Source: Hemileia vastatrix
Taxonomy: Eukaryota; Basidiomycota; Pucciniomycetes; Pucciniales; Zaghouaniaceae
Direction: 5' to 3'
DNA: 64,000 nucleotides
Assembly: GCA_030280995.1 (NCBI GenBank)
Contig: JASXTE010000001.1
Location: forward strand, 14,727,001-14,791,000
The notes under the pieces are model-generated. The model was not told the DNA's origin and searched no databases. It saw only the letters and a program-made list of their open reading frames with translations. Made by a program: the position numbers and the translations under genes. Of the stretch, positions 1-11,033 are shown piece after piece (positions within the stretch are counted from its first letter, which is position 1; the number at the start of each line of letters is the position of its first letter).

Positions 1-187
1 CATCTTGCTCCAGTAACAGTTTTTCCTGGAGGAAGGGGCACAATATCCCACACATCCATGTTAGACATATTTTCCAATTCTTGTGCACAGGCAACTTTCC
101 ACTGATCAGCGTTTGGATGAGCTAATGCTTGTTTATGCGTGTGGGGTAGATAATCTGATAGACTGATAGCATTGTTGTTAATATACT
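1..187 (-). pseudogene. Copia reverse transcriptase, N-terminal fragment
   Basis: The minus-strand translation begins at the usual start of the copia RVT_2 domain: a W-K-x-A-C-x-x-E-L-E-N-M segment, then a D-V-W-D-I-V stretch and V-T-G-A-R-W at the window edge. In the family this block precedes the polymerase palm and reads as the junction between the integrase tail and RT. The catalytic YVDD region lies outside the window. The link to the upstream integrase tail is broken by frame changes. Confidence 0.75.
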
Positions 188-218
188 CTACCAAAGTGTC
201 TTGTGCTGAAATAGTATT

Positions 219-1073
219 TTAAGCAGTGAAATCCCCAAAACGTACGGTATTAACAATAAATGACAGGTTGACATTTGATAGAGGCTTTGGTGGTGAGAAT
301 TGTTTTGTGAGGCAATGGTCAGTAGCACAATCACTGTCTGTAAAAAAATTTTCCATTGCAGACTGCACAAAAAGTTTAGTTTCCAGATGCCAATAAACCC
401 AACCCTCATCATCATCCAGAAAACCAATCACCCTGAAATGCATTACTCTTGGCTCTATTTGTGTGTGTTTTTTAGTAGTTATGTGTATGTATGCCCATTT
501 TCCAAAGACTTTAATCAAGGACAAATACACTTTCTTTCCTGTGACTAGTTAATAGGATGTACTATCTGTCATTCTCACATTTGGAAAGCAGTTGTGTACG
601 TATGACACCCAACAATGAGCCATTGTCCAAAAGGTTGGTGGTAGATCTGAGGCAAGGAGAATTGTGTGGAAAATCTCCCCAATTGTTTCATTTAACTTTT
701 CAGCCATCCCATTTTGTTCATGGTGGTAAGGCATAGAATTTTCATGAAGTATGCCATTTGCTGATAGAAAATTGGAAAAACACTTATTCATGTACTCTTT
801 ACCATTATCAGTTCTCAAAATTATCAGTTTTTTATTAGTTAAGTTTTCAAGAAAATTTTTGAAATTAATGAATGCATCAAAAACATCAGATTTCCTTTTT
901 AGAATGAAGACTTCACCAAAAGTTGTGTAAGACTCCCAAAAAGTAGAAACGTAGACTTCACCAGTGCTTGTAACATCAATCATTGGCCTGACTATATTTG
1001 AAACAACAAGGTCCATTAAAGGGTGGTCTCTTTTAGTGGCAATACATGTGTTACAGTGTTTTCTTTTAGCCAT
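219..1073 (-). pseudogene. Copia integrase (core and C-terminal part)
   Basis: Two minus-strand frames (1073-549 and 530-219) together give the integrase. The first contains an H-C-N-T-C zinc-type pair, a core Asp in a V-S-N-I-V-R-P context where most copia integrases have D-x-x-G-P, then R-T-D-N-G-K-E-Y carrying the second Asp and N-G-M-A-E-K-L-N-E carrying the catalytic Glu. The second carries the copia tail block F-G-K-W-A-Y-I-H-I followed by G-F-L-D-D-D-E-G-W-V-Y-W. A stop and frame change separate them near 540. The protein would insert the cDNA copy into the genome, but this copy is not functional. Confidence 0.85.
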
Positions 1074-1277
1074 AATGCAAATATTTCAATGTAGTCTACA
1101 GTTTGGTATGAACTCAGGTGCATTATTACATAGAACAAACTTAGCTATTCTGTTGAGAGTCCTTAAACTGGTATGGCCAAGGTGTCTATTCTAGTCTATT
1201 ATAGAGTTAGGTGTGGCTTTCAGATATGGGATGTTTGAATGGGAGGAAGGCACAAAAGGGGCAGGTATGGCAACCAA

Positions 1278-1739
1278 TTACAAATGGTTAAAATAATCCA
1301 TTTCAAAATAATTTATATCTAGCGTAAAGGGGTAAAATAGTGTAAAATTCCATCTCCTCTCAGATGGAAAGATGGTAGCAATAAAAAGTTCATTTTTATC
1401 TTTTGAAAAAATATAATTATTTTGATTGTTCAAACTAAAAGATATGCCATATTGGTGTAGTTCAAAAAGGGAGATTGAGGTGGATTTCTCTTTGTCACAG
1501 AAGAAAATGCCTTTGATTTTTATAAATTTTTCATTGCATCCTTTGATTAAGATATTTCCAAAACCAGTGATAAATGCAGCAGATAAATTAGGGGCCATTT
1601 TGAAAGGGATGGGTCTTTTGTAATTCTTAAAAGTTAGACAATAGATGTACATTGCCTGTGACATGATGGGTTGCACCTGAATCATAAACACCTTTTGCAC
1701 CATCAGAATCAAATTCTTCAAGCCAGTTTTCATTACCAA
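1278..1739 (-). pseudogene. Copia aspartic protease and pre-integrase region
   Basis: A neighbouring frame to the longest ORF reads V-Y-D-S-G-A-T-H-H-V-T-G at about 1695-1655. This is the copia retropepsin motif, with the D-S-G-A active site and the family-typical H-H. The frame then shifts near 1625, after which hydrophobic strands of the protease and pre-integrase region follow (N-L-S-A-A-F-I-T-G-F-G). The enzyme would cut the Gag-Pol polyprotein. One frameshift and no usable continuous ORF make it a pseudogene. Confidence 0.7.
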
Positions 1740-1751
1740 GGTTGATTTTAT

Positions 1752-3050
1752 TCAATATGGTAGTTGGAACATCAATGGTTTCAAATCAATTTTGTGTAAT
1801 TTAGCTTTTGATGTATTTTGGTGTGCTTTGCCTTTACAATCAGTCAGAGAACATTTTATATGTTTAACTTCAGTCCTGGCTTGTTGTAATTTTGCTTCCT
1901 GTTGTCCCCAGACTTGGACATTAAATGCTTTTCCATTAGAATTGTAGGGAAATGTGTCTGTGAAGTGTTTGGTTGATTTGAAATAAAAACAAGATAATTC
2001 CTGTTTGCCTTCTGGATGGTAGGAATCCATCCTGCATTTAACAAAAGCTCGCAACAAAATATTATTCTCAGAAGGGCTGAAATTTAAAGTGGTAGATAAA
2101 GATGTAGATTAAGAGGAGGTTTTATCACAAGCATTATGAAGAGCCTTAGTCATATCATCAAAGCTTGGTTGTTTGATGTCTTTCTGTAGTTCAAAATGTT
2201 TATTTATGTCAGTGTATACCAATGAAGAGCTTGCAGGAAGTAACAGTTGGACTAAGATTGCACTTATTTCATCCCATCCAAGGATGAAACCTGATTGTTT
2301 AATATTGTCTAGTATTGATTTAACATTATCAGCATGGGATAGAAAATTGACAAAAGGGGAAGTTTTAATTTTCAATAAGTTGTCAAAAAGAACCATTCTA
2401 GATGTGTGCCTGGCTTTTTAAGCTTAAAAGATAGAATATTAAAGGCTGTACAACACGTGGTGCCTTCATCAATAAAGTTTTGGAGCTTTTCATCAATGGT
2501 GAATAAGATGATGTTACAGAAAATTTCATCTTCAAAAATTCTGGTGTCATTCCAGTTAATATCAGGATTGGTAGCATATTTATTGCTTCCAACACAGCGT
2601 CGCATGAAAAGATTGATATTTTTTAACCAAACTACCCAATTTAAGCCCTCAGCTTTGAGCTTTGGGGTGTGCTTCATCTGAGAGAGTATCTCATCAAGAA
2701 CAATACCACAGTCCTTTCCCTTATAATCCTGAATAGGATCTTGGAGGTCAAGCCTAGTAGTCATTCTTGATAAGAGGAGAGGAGGCAAAGCGTAAGGAAT
2801 AGGATTTGATGTATTTTGTAGAAGAGGTGTGGACAAGAATGAGTTAGGAGATGGGTGACTAGACAAGTCAAATAAAGGAATAGTAGTATCATCACTGCTG
2901 GAAGAAACAGGAGAGATAGTTCCTGAGAGTGATCGGGAACATCATTGTTGACAGGAGGTAACAGTAGAAAGATGAGGGGGAATATCTAGATTTTGAATTT
3001 CTCTGGTGAGAGTTTGTTGGTCACGGGTTATTTTGGGTCATGACTGAAAA
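1752..3050 (-). pseudogene. Copia Gag-like region
   Basis: Minus-strand frames 2866-2372, 2396-2109 and 2057-1752 line up as one broken Gag. The N-terminal part is Ser/Pro-rich and reads upstream to about 3050 through an in-frame TGA. It is followed by an L-N-W-V-V-W-L-K-N-I-N block and a helical L-x-L-L-P-x-S-W/Y-type core that resembles UBN2/copia Gag. I assign Gag from position before the protease and from this core. Frameshifts lie near 2400 and 2080. No clear CCHC knuckle was found. Confidence 0.6.
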
Positions 3051-3154
3051 GGATTTGAGTTATTTAAGTTGACCAACATGAATTAAATGAGGGGAGGAGT
3101 TAAGAGGGGAGTGCAAGTGCCAAGAATTAATTGATGAACTGGTAGGAGGCACAT

Positions 3155-4236
3155 TGTGGTCTTCCAACATTGGCAGAGGCCTTCATTGGGATGTTTGGCG
3201 CTGTTTTGGTATGTCTTAATCAACATTGGTTGAATAATTGGGTGTTTTCTGGTTTTATTCAGTGAATATTGGGACTATAGGTATGTGGATACTACCAATG
3301 TATAGCCACGGTTTTTATCTGTATTTTATGTCTTGTTGACATTTTTCATATTCTAAGTTTTAAGGGGTCATTTGCTCATTTTTCATTTCTAAAAGATAGC
3401 TGTTTAATTTTGTTTTTTGTGTTTTACAGGCTAACCTTAGGTCTTAGGGTTAAGTGCTTAGTACCATTAAGTAGAGCTAATTTGGCTCTATATTTTATGT
3501 CTCAATGTTGTCATAGCTTAATTTTGTGTTTTAAGGGTTTTAGTAGTCATGGTGGATTTTTCTAAGTATTTTGGGATTTATTGGAGGTTTTTGGTGGTTT
3601 TCTGGCTTCAGGGAGGTGTGGCCGCTTCTAGGCGGGCCATCTGCCTTGGTTATAGAAGGCTGGGGAGCACTTCTAGAGGGTTTATATTCAATTTGGCTGC
3701 CAAAAGTGCCAAATTTGTTGCTGTGCATGGATTTTCTAGATGGTGGTCTGTGTTTACATACTGAATAAGACAGTTTGGGGCAACTTTAACTATCATACAA
3801 CCATCCAGAAGTGATATCATTGTTTCTCACTCAGTTTTCACTGTTTTTTGGCCACAATTGGCTGTGTTTGTTTTAAGGTTAGTTCTTCATTTAACTCAAA
3901 TTTGGAAACTGGTTTCTCTGGTGTAGCTTTGCAACCTGCATCAAGTATTATTTCTGTTTTCTGTGCATTAAGTGCACAGTGTTTTGTTTTTCTGGTGTGG
4001 ATATTTCTGCATTTCAGGTTTCTGGTTCTTTGGTTCTCAGTGGTCTACTATTGGCTACTGTCTTGACTTGTTAAGCAGTCAAGAGGTGTTTTGGAAGGGG
4101 TATAGTAACAGTCTCTAATTTGCTGTAGCAAATAAATCTCACCTGGTATTACTTAAAGGGACAAGGGTTTTTCTCTCCAGTTTTATTCCAACTCCCTTGG
4201 TCAAGGCCTATAGCTAGTACTATAGGATTGTCTACA
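3155..4236 (+). repeat. 5' LTR of G1-1
   Basis: It begins TGTGGTCTTCCAACATTGG and ends GATTGTCTACA, the expected TG...CA. Its first 160 bases recur at 15285, and its last 80 bases (with TAAAGGGACA and GCCTATAGCTAGTA) recur at the end of the LTR at 18112-18985. A primer site lies 4 nt downstream. Open frames inside it (for example 3549-3764) are not credible genes. Confidence 0.85.
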
Positions 4237-4240
4237 TTTC

Positions 4241-4258
4241 TGGCACCCAACATGGGGT
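4241..4258 (+). other. Primer binding site of G1-1
   Basis: TGGCACCCAACATGGGG lies 4 nt after the LTR end. It starts with TGG, as expected for pairing to a tRNA CCA end, and resembles the TGGCGCCCAAC type sites of many LTR elements. The exact tRNA cannot be named without the tRNA set. Confidence 0.7.
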
Positions 4259-4307
4259 GAGGATTTGTTAGATTTTTGGACTTTCTGTTACTTTTTGACT
4301 CTCTTCT

Positions 4308-6119
4308 GTGGTTGGAAATTGGTTTTCTGGAATCTATTGGACCATAGCTTCTGGACCCTCTTTCTCTAGTGGTGGTAGTGGCACTGTTGGTGCTGCTGAG
4401 GATGGTAATCCTGCTGTTTATGTTTGGCCTTCTGCAAGGATCAAGTCCTGGAAGGGGCCTATGTTTATGGGGGAGGATGTGAAGTTGTTTTTGGAGCTGT
4501 TTGAGGCTGCTGCAAATGTGGATGGTGCTTCTCACTGGGATATGGTGAAGCAAGTCATCTTCTACATTGGTGACAGGGCTCTGGTGAAGGAAGTGGCTGC
4601 AATGGAGAGTTATAGGAGGAAAGATTGGAAAAAATTGTGTCTGCAGATGACAGACAGGTGGGGATCCAGGTACTCAATGGTGGATCTCAATATGATTGCA
4701 CGTGAATGGGAATCTTATGGAGGTGTGGACAACCTCCATACTTATAGGAAGTTTCTGGTTCAGTTGGAGCCAGTGGTTGAATATTTGGTGGATATGCAGG
4801 AGTTGGAGATTACTGAATCTGCAAGGAATATTTAATGATCTGCTTTGGCCAGGAATGTTAGGATTGATGTTTTAAAAGAGTTGGCAAGGAAGGATAAGAT
4901 GAAGATTCTTCCTACTGGCAATCAAAAATTGCCTGCTCTTTCTGTGGTGAAGGAGTTTGTAGAGGGACATCTGAAACTGTTGGCAGTGGATTCTTGCCAG
5001 GAAGCTAGCACCAAATATGTTAGCAAGGTCACTGAAGCATTTGCTGAAGATGTGGAGGAGTCCAGAAAGAAGGAAGTGGTGAAAAAGGGGAAGGCTCCTG
5101 AGAAGCCTAAAGAGGTTGATCCTGTAGTGGAGCAGTTGGCTGATCTGACAAAACAGCTACATATTTTTGTTCAGGAGGCTCAGAAGGTCAATAAGGCTCC
5201 TTCTCAGCCTAGAGATTTTGATAGGAGGGTTGGTAGGAGTGATCCTTGGGTCTGATCTTATTGCAGAAGGAAGGGCCACAAGTCCAATGATTGTTGGGCA
5301 CTGAATAGAGATGTGTCTGAAGGGAAGGCAAAATTTGATGGAAAAATGTTAAAGCTCCCAGATGATTCTTCTGTGAAGCCTAATTATGGTCAGGCTACAG
5401 TGGAATTGGTGAAGAGGAGACATAATGTCAACTCAAGGAGGCCAATATTTGAAGAGTTGCCTAATGAGGCTTCTTCTTCTGGAAAAGGTGGAGATGATGG
5501 CAAGGGAAAGGGAAAGGAGGCTAATAGAGTCTCATTTACATCTTCCTTTGGTGGCTTGGAGTTGTATTCTTGTGGTGGAAAGTCAAGTGGTGAATGCTTG
5601 GCTGGTGTTTATGATGTGGAAGCAGGAAAGGTGGGTAGGCCTAAGAGCAGTTGTCAGGCTTAGCCGAAGCCTAAGTTTTCAAAGGTGGATCCTAATCTGA
5701 GTGCAGCTAGGAAAAAGTACAGCAAAGAGGAGCTTTATATGATGCAGAAGGGTATGGAAGTAATGGGCCCCCCTATTTTTGGAGCATTAGACATGAATGG
5801 TGAGCCAATGCCTATGGATGTTGATTCTGACTCTGAGGAGGATGTCCCTTTGGCTTCATTGTCAAAGCCTGCTGGAGTTAGAGGTTCTGGTGAGGGATCT
5901 GGTTTAATTCCTGTTGATGGTAAATCTGTTGGTGGTTCTGGTCCTCAAGAATCTTCCAGGACCAAGGTAGTGAAGTAAAGAGCTCAATTTGAGAGGCTGG
6001 TGGTTTCTGGAAAAGTTAATTTTATGGACTCTGTCCTGGAAAGGATGAATCAGGGTCAGGTTTCCCTTACTTATGGGGAGTTGTATGCTATCAGTCCTGG
6101 GTGAGCTGATAGGCAGAAA
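4308..6119 (+). pseudogene. G1-1 Gag
   Basis: A single frame from the ATG at 4308 runs into the protease with in-frame stops at 4833 (TAA TGA), 5253, 5661, 5976 and about 6099 and no frameshift. Visible parts are a Gly/Ser-rich N-terminus, a capsid-like helical block (F-x-E-D-V-K-L-F-L-E-L-F-E, W-K-K-L-C-L-Q-M, W-E-S-Y), a Lys-rich charged segment, a zinc knuckle at about 5253-5295, and acidic Ser/Gly-rich tails. In the knuckle the first Cys codon position is TGA (stop-S-Y-C-x4-H-x4-C), so the stop removed a metal ligand. The product would form the virus-like particle. Confidence 0.8.
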
Positions 6120-6122
6120 AAG

Positions 6123-6662
6123 TTGTTGACCAGCAGAAGGGTATCTTCTGGGGAGGTAGAATACATTTGTGATTTTGCTGAAAAATTTGGTGAGGGTTTG
6201 GAAACTCATTATTCTGCACCTCTGGGTTATGTCAATGTCACCCTGAATGGCAGGGAGGCTAGTGAATTGGTGGATTCAGGTTCTCAGATTAACCTGATTT
6301 CTTTTCTTGAGGCTACTCATCTGGGCCTCCCCATCAAAACAGGTATTGGTGTAAATTTGAGAGCAATTGGTGGCAATTTCACTGAATTATTTGGAACATG
6401 TGAGTTTGTAAAGTTAGATGTTGGTGGAGCCTCAGGGGAGGTTCATTTTTACATTGCCAAAGGCACTGTAAAAGCTGTTTTGGGTGGGCCATTCTTGATG
6501 GATTTTCAAGCAAGAATTGGCTATCAATTTGATGTTGGAATTAGTTTGGAGTTGACTGGTGAAGATGAAAGGAGACTTCACATGAGGTTATCATCTACTG
6601 GAGAGGATGGTTGGGAAACCAGGTGTGGTTTGTCTTCAATGTGCCAGTGCATGGATTGTTGA
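6123..6662 (+). pseudogene. G1-1 aspartic protease
   Basis: It continues the Gag frame. The motif P-L-G-Y-V-N-V-T-L-N-G followed by E-L-V-D-S-G-S-Q-I-N-L-I-S is the retropepsin active site (D-S-G), and V-L-G-G-P-F-L-M-D-F is the flap/second hydrophobic-Gly region of this family. The same two motifs recur in the minus-strand remnant at 26940-27480, so the domain call is firm. The TGA at 6660 closes the frame. The enzyme would process Gag-Pol. Confidence 0.85.
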
Positions 6663-7337
6663 AGGAGAAGAAGAGAAGTGGGTGCTGCCTCTGGTTTTTT
6701 GGAGTGTGCCTCAGGCTCTAGTGGGAGTCTGTCTTTTTTAGAGTAATTAGGGCTGATCACCCAAGTGCTACAACCTCTCCCCAAGATGAGGAAATCCCAG
6801 GTTGTAGTAGGTCAGCTCACTTGGAGATATACCAAGTGGATTTTCAAATTTCTCTTTTTAATGTTTCTCTTCTCTGAAAGTATTCTTCAAGTTTTTTATC
6901 AAGTATCTGTTCTCACTCAAAATTTTCAATTATTTTTAATTCAACTTCAAACAAGAAGATTGGTTATATATCTTTATTGAAAGATATGCGGAAAAGCTGT
7001 GGAGTGGTGGGATTGGGGTCTAAAAGTAAGTCCTCCCAATTGTGCACCACTAGGGTTTATTCTACACCTTTCAAAAACATTACTTTGGAAACTTCTGTGA
7101 AAATTGGAGAAACCCCTAGTTATTTTTGTAGGATAGAAGAAAACTCAAGAAAAGAAAAGAAAAAATTCAAGATAACTGAAAAAAATCAAGAAAAAAATCT
7201 GAAGATAATCAAGAAAGAAGAAAAGAATTATTTTTGTGAAGATCATCAAGATCAATTTTTGTTCCTCCAGCATAAGGTTAAACTGCACAAACTTTTGAAG
7301 AAAGAGTATTAGCAAGATCAATTTTTAGGCCTCCAGC
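6663..7337 (+). other. G1-1 protease-RT linker with changed frames
   Basis: The reading frame drifts here (6765-6980, then 6977-7312 in another frame) and the composition becomes Lys/Phe-rich. A segment at about 6985-7130 is repeated at 7500-7650, and three 65-bp units sit between the copies (see the repeat entry). No domain is recognised. Confidence 0.5.
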
Positions 7338-7650
7338 ATGAGGTTAAACTGCACAAATTTGAAAAGAAAGAAGATAAGTAAGATCAATTTTTGGGCCTCC
7401 TGCATGAGGATAAACTGCACAATTTTACAAAGATGTGATTCAAAAGATGAATCTAGATTTGAAGGTTTAGAAGATGGAAGTGAGGATGAAGATGTGAAAT
7501 CACGGAAAAGTTTTGGAGTGGTGATATTGGGGAATAAAAGTAATTCCTCCCAATTGTGCACCACTAGGGTTTCTTCTACACCTTTCAAAAACATTACCTT
7601 GGCCACACATGTGAGCAATGGGGAAACCCTTGGTTTTTGTTCCAGGTCTG
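6985..7650 (+). repeat. Internal direct duplication and 65-bp tandem units
   Basis: A block of about 150 bases containing TCCCAATTGTGCACCACTAG and ACACCTTTCAAAAACATTAC occurs at about 6985-7130 and again at about 7500-7650, offset by about 516 bases. Between them, a unit starting AGATCAATTTTT and carrying CCTCCAGCATGAGGTTAAAC occurs three times, at about 7250, 7315 and 7381, a period of 65-66 bases. Confidence 0.8.
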
Positions 7651-8849
7651 GTGGTGAAGATGTCCTGAAGATCCCTCAAGTAGAAGCTGGAGCTGCAAAG
7701 TATAAGAAGTTAGCGCAAAAGATCAGGCCTTTCAATGGGCCTATGCCTGTAGGTTTGAATCCTCCTTTGAAGAGATCTCCATTGTCAAGTGATCTTTACT
7801 GTACTCCTCTGGTAAAAAATCCTCCTGATTTTGTGGAAACTGCTAGGGTGACTGTGGAAAGGTTGAAAGTTGTTAATTTTGGTCCTGATGGATGGTTGTC
7901 TGATGAGTAAAAGAAGTTGTTGTTGCATGTTATTGTGCTCAGGGAGAAATCTGTGGCATTTTTTGAGGAGGAAAGGGGTGTGTTGAAACACTCTTATGGG
8001 GAACCTTACTTGATTCCTGTGGTTTTTAACTAACCTTTACAAATCAAATGTATTCCAATTCCAGCTTCTATTATGGATGATGGTGTAGAGATTGTTAGGG
8101 AAAGAGTCAGGACTGGTTTATACAAACAGTAAATATCTAGCTACTCAAGTCCAGTTCTCTGTGTAAAGAAGCAGAATTGGAATCTGAGGGTGGTGCATGA
8201 TCTTAGATCCTTGAATAGAGTCACTATCAAGGATGCTGCGATGCCTCCAAGTGCAGAGGATTTTGTGGAAGATTTTGCTGGAAGAGTGTGTTATGGTTTG
8301 GGTGATATTATGGGTGGTTATGATGAAAGGGAATTCCACACAGATTCACAGCCACTTACAACGTTTGAGACTCCTCTGGGGAGTTTTCAGCTCACTAGGT
8401 TGCCTCAAGGAGAAACTAATTCAGTAGCAGTATATCATGCACAAATGGCTTGGATCTTACAGGATGAGGCTCCTACTCATACTGGAATTTTTATTGATGA
8501 TGGTTTAATCAAAGGACCATCCACTGATTATGGGAATGAGGTGCTGAAGGAGAATACTGGTGTAAGGAGGTTTGTTTGGAAGTATGCAATTACTCTAGAG
8601 AGAGTATTGTTTAGGATTGAAGAGGCTGGTCTGACCATTTCTGGGTCAAGATTTTGTTGTTGTGTTCCTGCTCTGAAAATACTGGGTCATGTGGTATGTA
8701 AAGAGGAAAGGATTATGGCAAAGAAAAAAGTTATAAAATTCAGTCATGGCCAAGGCCTAAAAATACTACTGAAGTCAGGGGATTTTTTGGGGTTTGTGTG
8801 TATGTCAGAATTTTTATTAAATATTTTTCTTTGCTGGCTATACCTTTGA
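7338..8849 (+). pseudogene. G1-1 reverse transcriptase
   Basis: Up to 8849 the frame matches Gag. The pre-RT part is 7338-7910 (TAA at 7908). The RT core includes V-V-H-D-L-R-S-L-N-R, then L-G-D-I-M-G-G-Y-D as the first catalytic Asp region, L-T-T-F-E-T-P-L-G, L-T-R-L-P-Q-G-E-T-N-S, and the active site G-I-F-I-D-D-G in place of the usual YIDDI. This wording is characteristic of a gypsy lineage abundant in basidiomycetes. Stops lie at 8032 and 8130, and a frameshift near 8735 moves the last part into the frame starting about 8798. Confidence 0.88.
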
Positions 8850-9709
8850 GGAAATTGACCAGGAAAGAAGCAGAGTGCGTATGGACTGAAGAGTGTGAAG
8901 AGGCTTTTCAGAAGTTGAAGAAGGTGGTAGGTAAGGATATTACTCTTCACAAGTTGTATTATGGAGTGGGCGCTGGAAAAATTTATCTGGAAGTGGACTG
9001 AAGTTATATTGCTGCTGGTGCTGTTTTGTCTCAAAAAGATAAAAATAGGAGGGTCAGGCCAGTAAGGTATGAGTCTGTGGTATTCAATGAGGTGGAATCT
9101 AGATATTCTAAACCTAAGTTTGAGTTGTGTGGTGTGGCAAAAATTTTGAAGAATCTGCAAACTGTTTTGTGGGGGCAGCATTTACAGCTGCAGGTGGATG
9201 AAAAATCTCTGGTTCAAATGATCAATACACCTAGTCTTCCAAATGCTCCAATGACTAGGTGGGTGGAATTTATTCAGCATTTCTCTTTTGACCTGGTACA
9301 CAAACCTGGAAAATTTTTTACAATTCCAGATGAATTATCAAGGAGACCACCTACAGATGAAGATTCAGACTCTGAAGAATTTGATGAAGATGTCCCAGTG
9401 GTTAGAGCCAGCACAAAGGATGCTGAAGATTTTTCTTTCCTCCCCCATGAGGATAAACTAGAAAATTGTTCTCTCCTCCCCCAAGAGGTTAAACTGGCTG
9501 GTTCTGATCTTGATTCTGGTTATCAGGATGTTTTTTCTGATGAAGATGGGGCTGTTGTTTGGGATGGCTCAAAATTAGATAATGGTATTTTTGTTAGTGA
9601 ACTGAATTTTCTTAAGATTCAGTGGAAGGAAAAGGATGTACAGAAATTTAGGAAATTGGTGTCCTGGTTGGGCTGGTCGTGTTTCTCATGTGCACACAGA
9701 AGATTTTGA
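8798..9709 (+). pseudogene. G1-1 RT thumb and RNase H
   Basis: This frame resumes after the shift near 8735 with V-Y-V-R-I-F-I-K, P-L-R-K-L-T-R-K-E and W-T-E-E-C-E-E-A-F, the typical connection to RNase H. RNase H then has an E-V-D-(stop)-S-Y-I-A-A-G-A-V-L-S start (the first Asp is kept), R-Y-S-K-P-K-F-E-L-C-G around the Glu, L-Q-V-D-E-K-S-L as the second Asp region, and P-D-E-L-S-R-R at its end. It degrades the RNA of the RNA-DNA hybrid. The spacer after it carries two in-frame copies of the hairpin motif encoding L-P-H-E-D-K-L and L-P-Q-E-V-K-L. Confidence 0.85.
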
Positions 9710-11033
9710 TGACAGGGTTGTACCCTTGAATTTTGTTTTGTTGGATTTTGAAGATGAGACCTGGGGTCATACTGGGTTTTATTTTATTAAGGTTGAATAT
9801 CTGTTAACCTTGGAGCCACCAGATATTTTTGATAATGATACTTGGGTGGAAATCAAGAAGAAGAGTCCTGGCTTCAATGTGTCAGGAAGGAGGTTGATGA
9901 GGAGGAGACATCCAAATCCTCAAGTAGTGGTGACTCAGAAGAAGGGTCAAGAGTTGTTATTGAAGTCTTTGCATGAAGACCTTGGTCATAGAGGTGTTGG
10001 GGAGAATTATAGAAGATTAGCAGATAGATTTTGGAGGCCAGGTATGAAGTTGGCTGTGCATGGTTGGGTTCAATCTTGTGAAGAATGTCAAATAAGAAGT
10101 CACTTAAAACCTAAAGAGGTTGGCTGTGCTACTGGTGAAACAACTTTGTTTGGAAGAGTCTGTCTGGATGCTGTCCATATTAAAGAGGGTAGGTATAAAT
10201 ACTTAATTATTGCAAGGGATGATTTGTCTGGTTGGGTTGAGGCAATGCCTCTGGTTAATTTGACTGCCAAAAATGTGGCAGAATTTTTGAAGAAGGAATG
10301 GGTGTTTAGGTATGGGTTGATGAAGTTGGTGACTGTTGATGGTGGGCCAGAGTTTGGAGCTGAATTTTAAGAAGCTGTGGCAAGTATTGGTTCTAAAGTT
10401 GGAGTGGATACACCTTATTATCCTGAAGCTGAAGGCATGGTTGAAAGAGGCCATTAAGTAATCAAGAATGCTTTGGTGAAACTGTGTGGAGATAGTTCTG
10501 AAAAATGGAGGCATTATTTACCCTTGGTGTTATTTGCTGATAGGGTAACTATGAAAAGGACAACTGGCTATTCCCCTTATGAATTAATGTTTGGGCAGAA
10601 AGATGTTCTACCAGAGTTTTTTGAAGCTGTCTCTTATCTTGGAATTGATTGGGATGATGTGTGCTCAACAGAAGATTTGCTCTGTGCCAGGATGCAACAG
10701 TTGAAATTTAAAGAGGAATGTCAAGAGAAGGCATACTCTAGAATGATGAATATAAGAAATCAATCAGTTATATACTTGGACAAGAAGTTGGCTAATAGAC
10801 TCAGGAGTCCCTTGAAGCCTGGTTGTTTGGTTTTGGTGTATAACAGAAGCTTGGAGAGTCAGTGGGGAAAAATGTTTGAAGACAGATGGAATGGACCTTA
10901 CAGAGTCAGATCTCAGGTGTCTGGAGGTTCTTATGTTTTGGAGGAGTTAGATGGTGCAGTCTTAAAGAAGAGAGTGGCTTCTGATCAGGTGAAGAGATTT
11001 TACCCAAGAGGCACTAGAATTGAAGAAGATTAA
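9636..11033 (+). pseudogene. G1-1 integrase
   Basis: The frame returns to the Gag frame. The HHCC zinc domain is visible as L-H-E-D-L-G-H-R-G-V and S-C-E-E-C. The core shows L-D-A-V-H-I (first Asp), V-T-V-D-G-G-P-E-F (second Asp) and G-M-V-E-R-G-H (Glu), so all catalytic residues are present. Stops at about 10369 and 10456 fall beside the catalytic Glu region. The C-terminus (W-N-G-P-Y-R-V-R, V-K-R-F-Y-P-R-G-T-R) is the usual SH3-like tail, with no chromodomain. Stop TAA at 11031. Confidence 0.88.

Larger units (their letters stand above)
1..3154 (-). mobile_element. Ty1/copia element L, 5' part (gag-PR-INT-start of RT)
   Basis: Read on the minus strand from about 3050 down to 1, the order is gag, protease, integrase, then the start of reverse transcriptase, which is the Ty1/copia (Pseudoviridae) order. 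The rest of RT and RNase H lie off the left edge. No 5' LTR is visible, because a G1 LTR begins at 3155, so G1-1 probably inserted into or recombined with this element's leader. Several frame changes and stops make it a dead copy. Confidence 0.85.

Noticed and set aside
3549..3768. Overlapping ORFs in the plus strand
   Set aside because: They lie inside the G1 5' LTR, do not recur as ORFs in the other LTR copies, and have no domain.
4149..4553. 134-residue minus-strand ORF
   Set aside because: Shadow of LTR end, primer site and gag start; no conservation in other copies.
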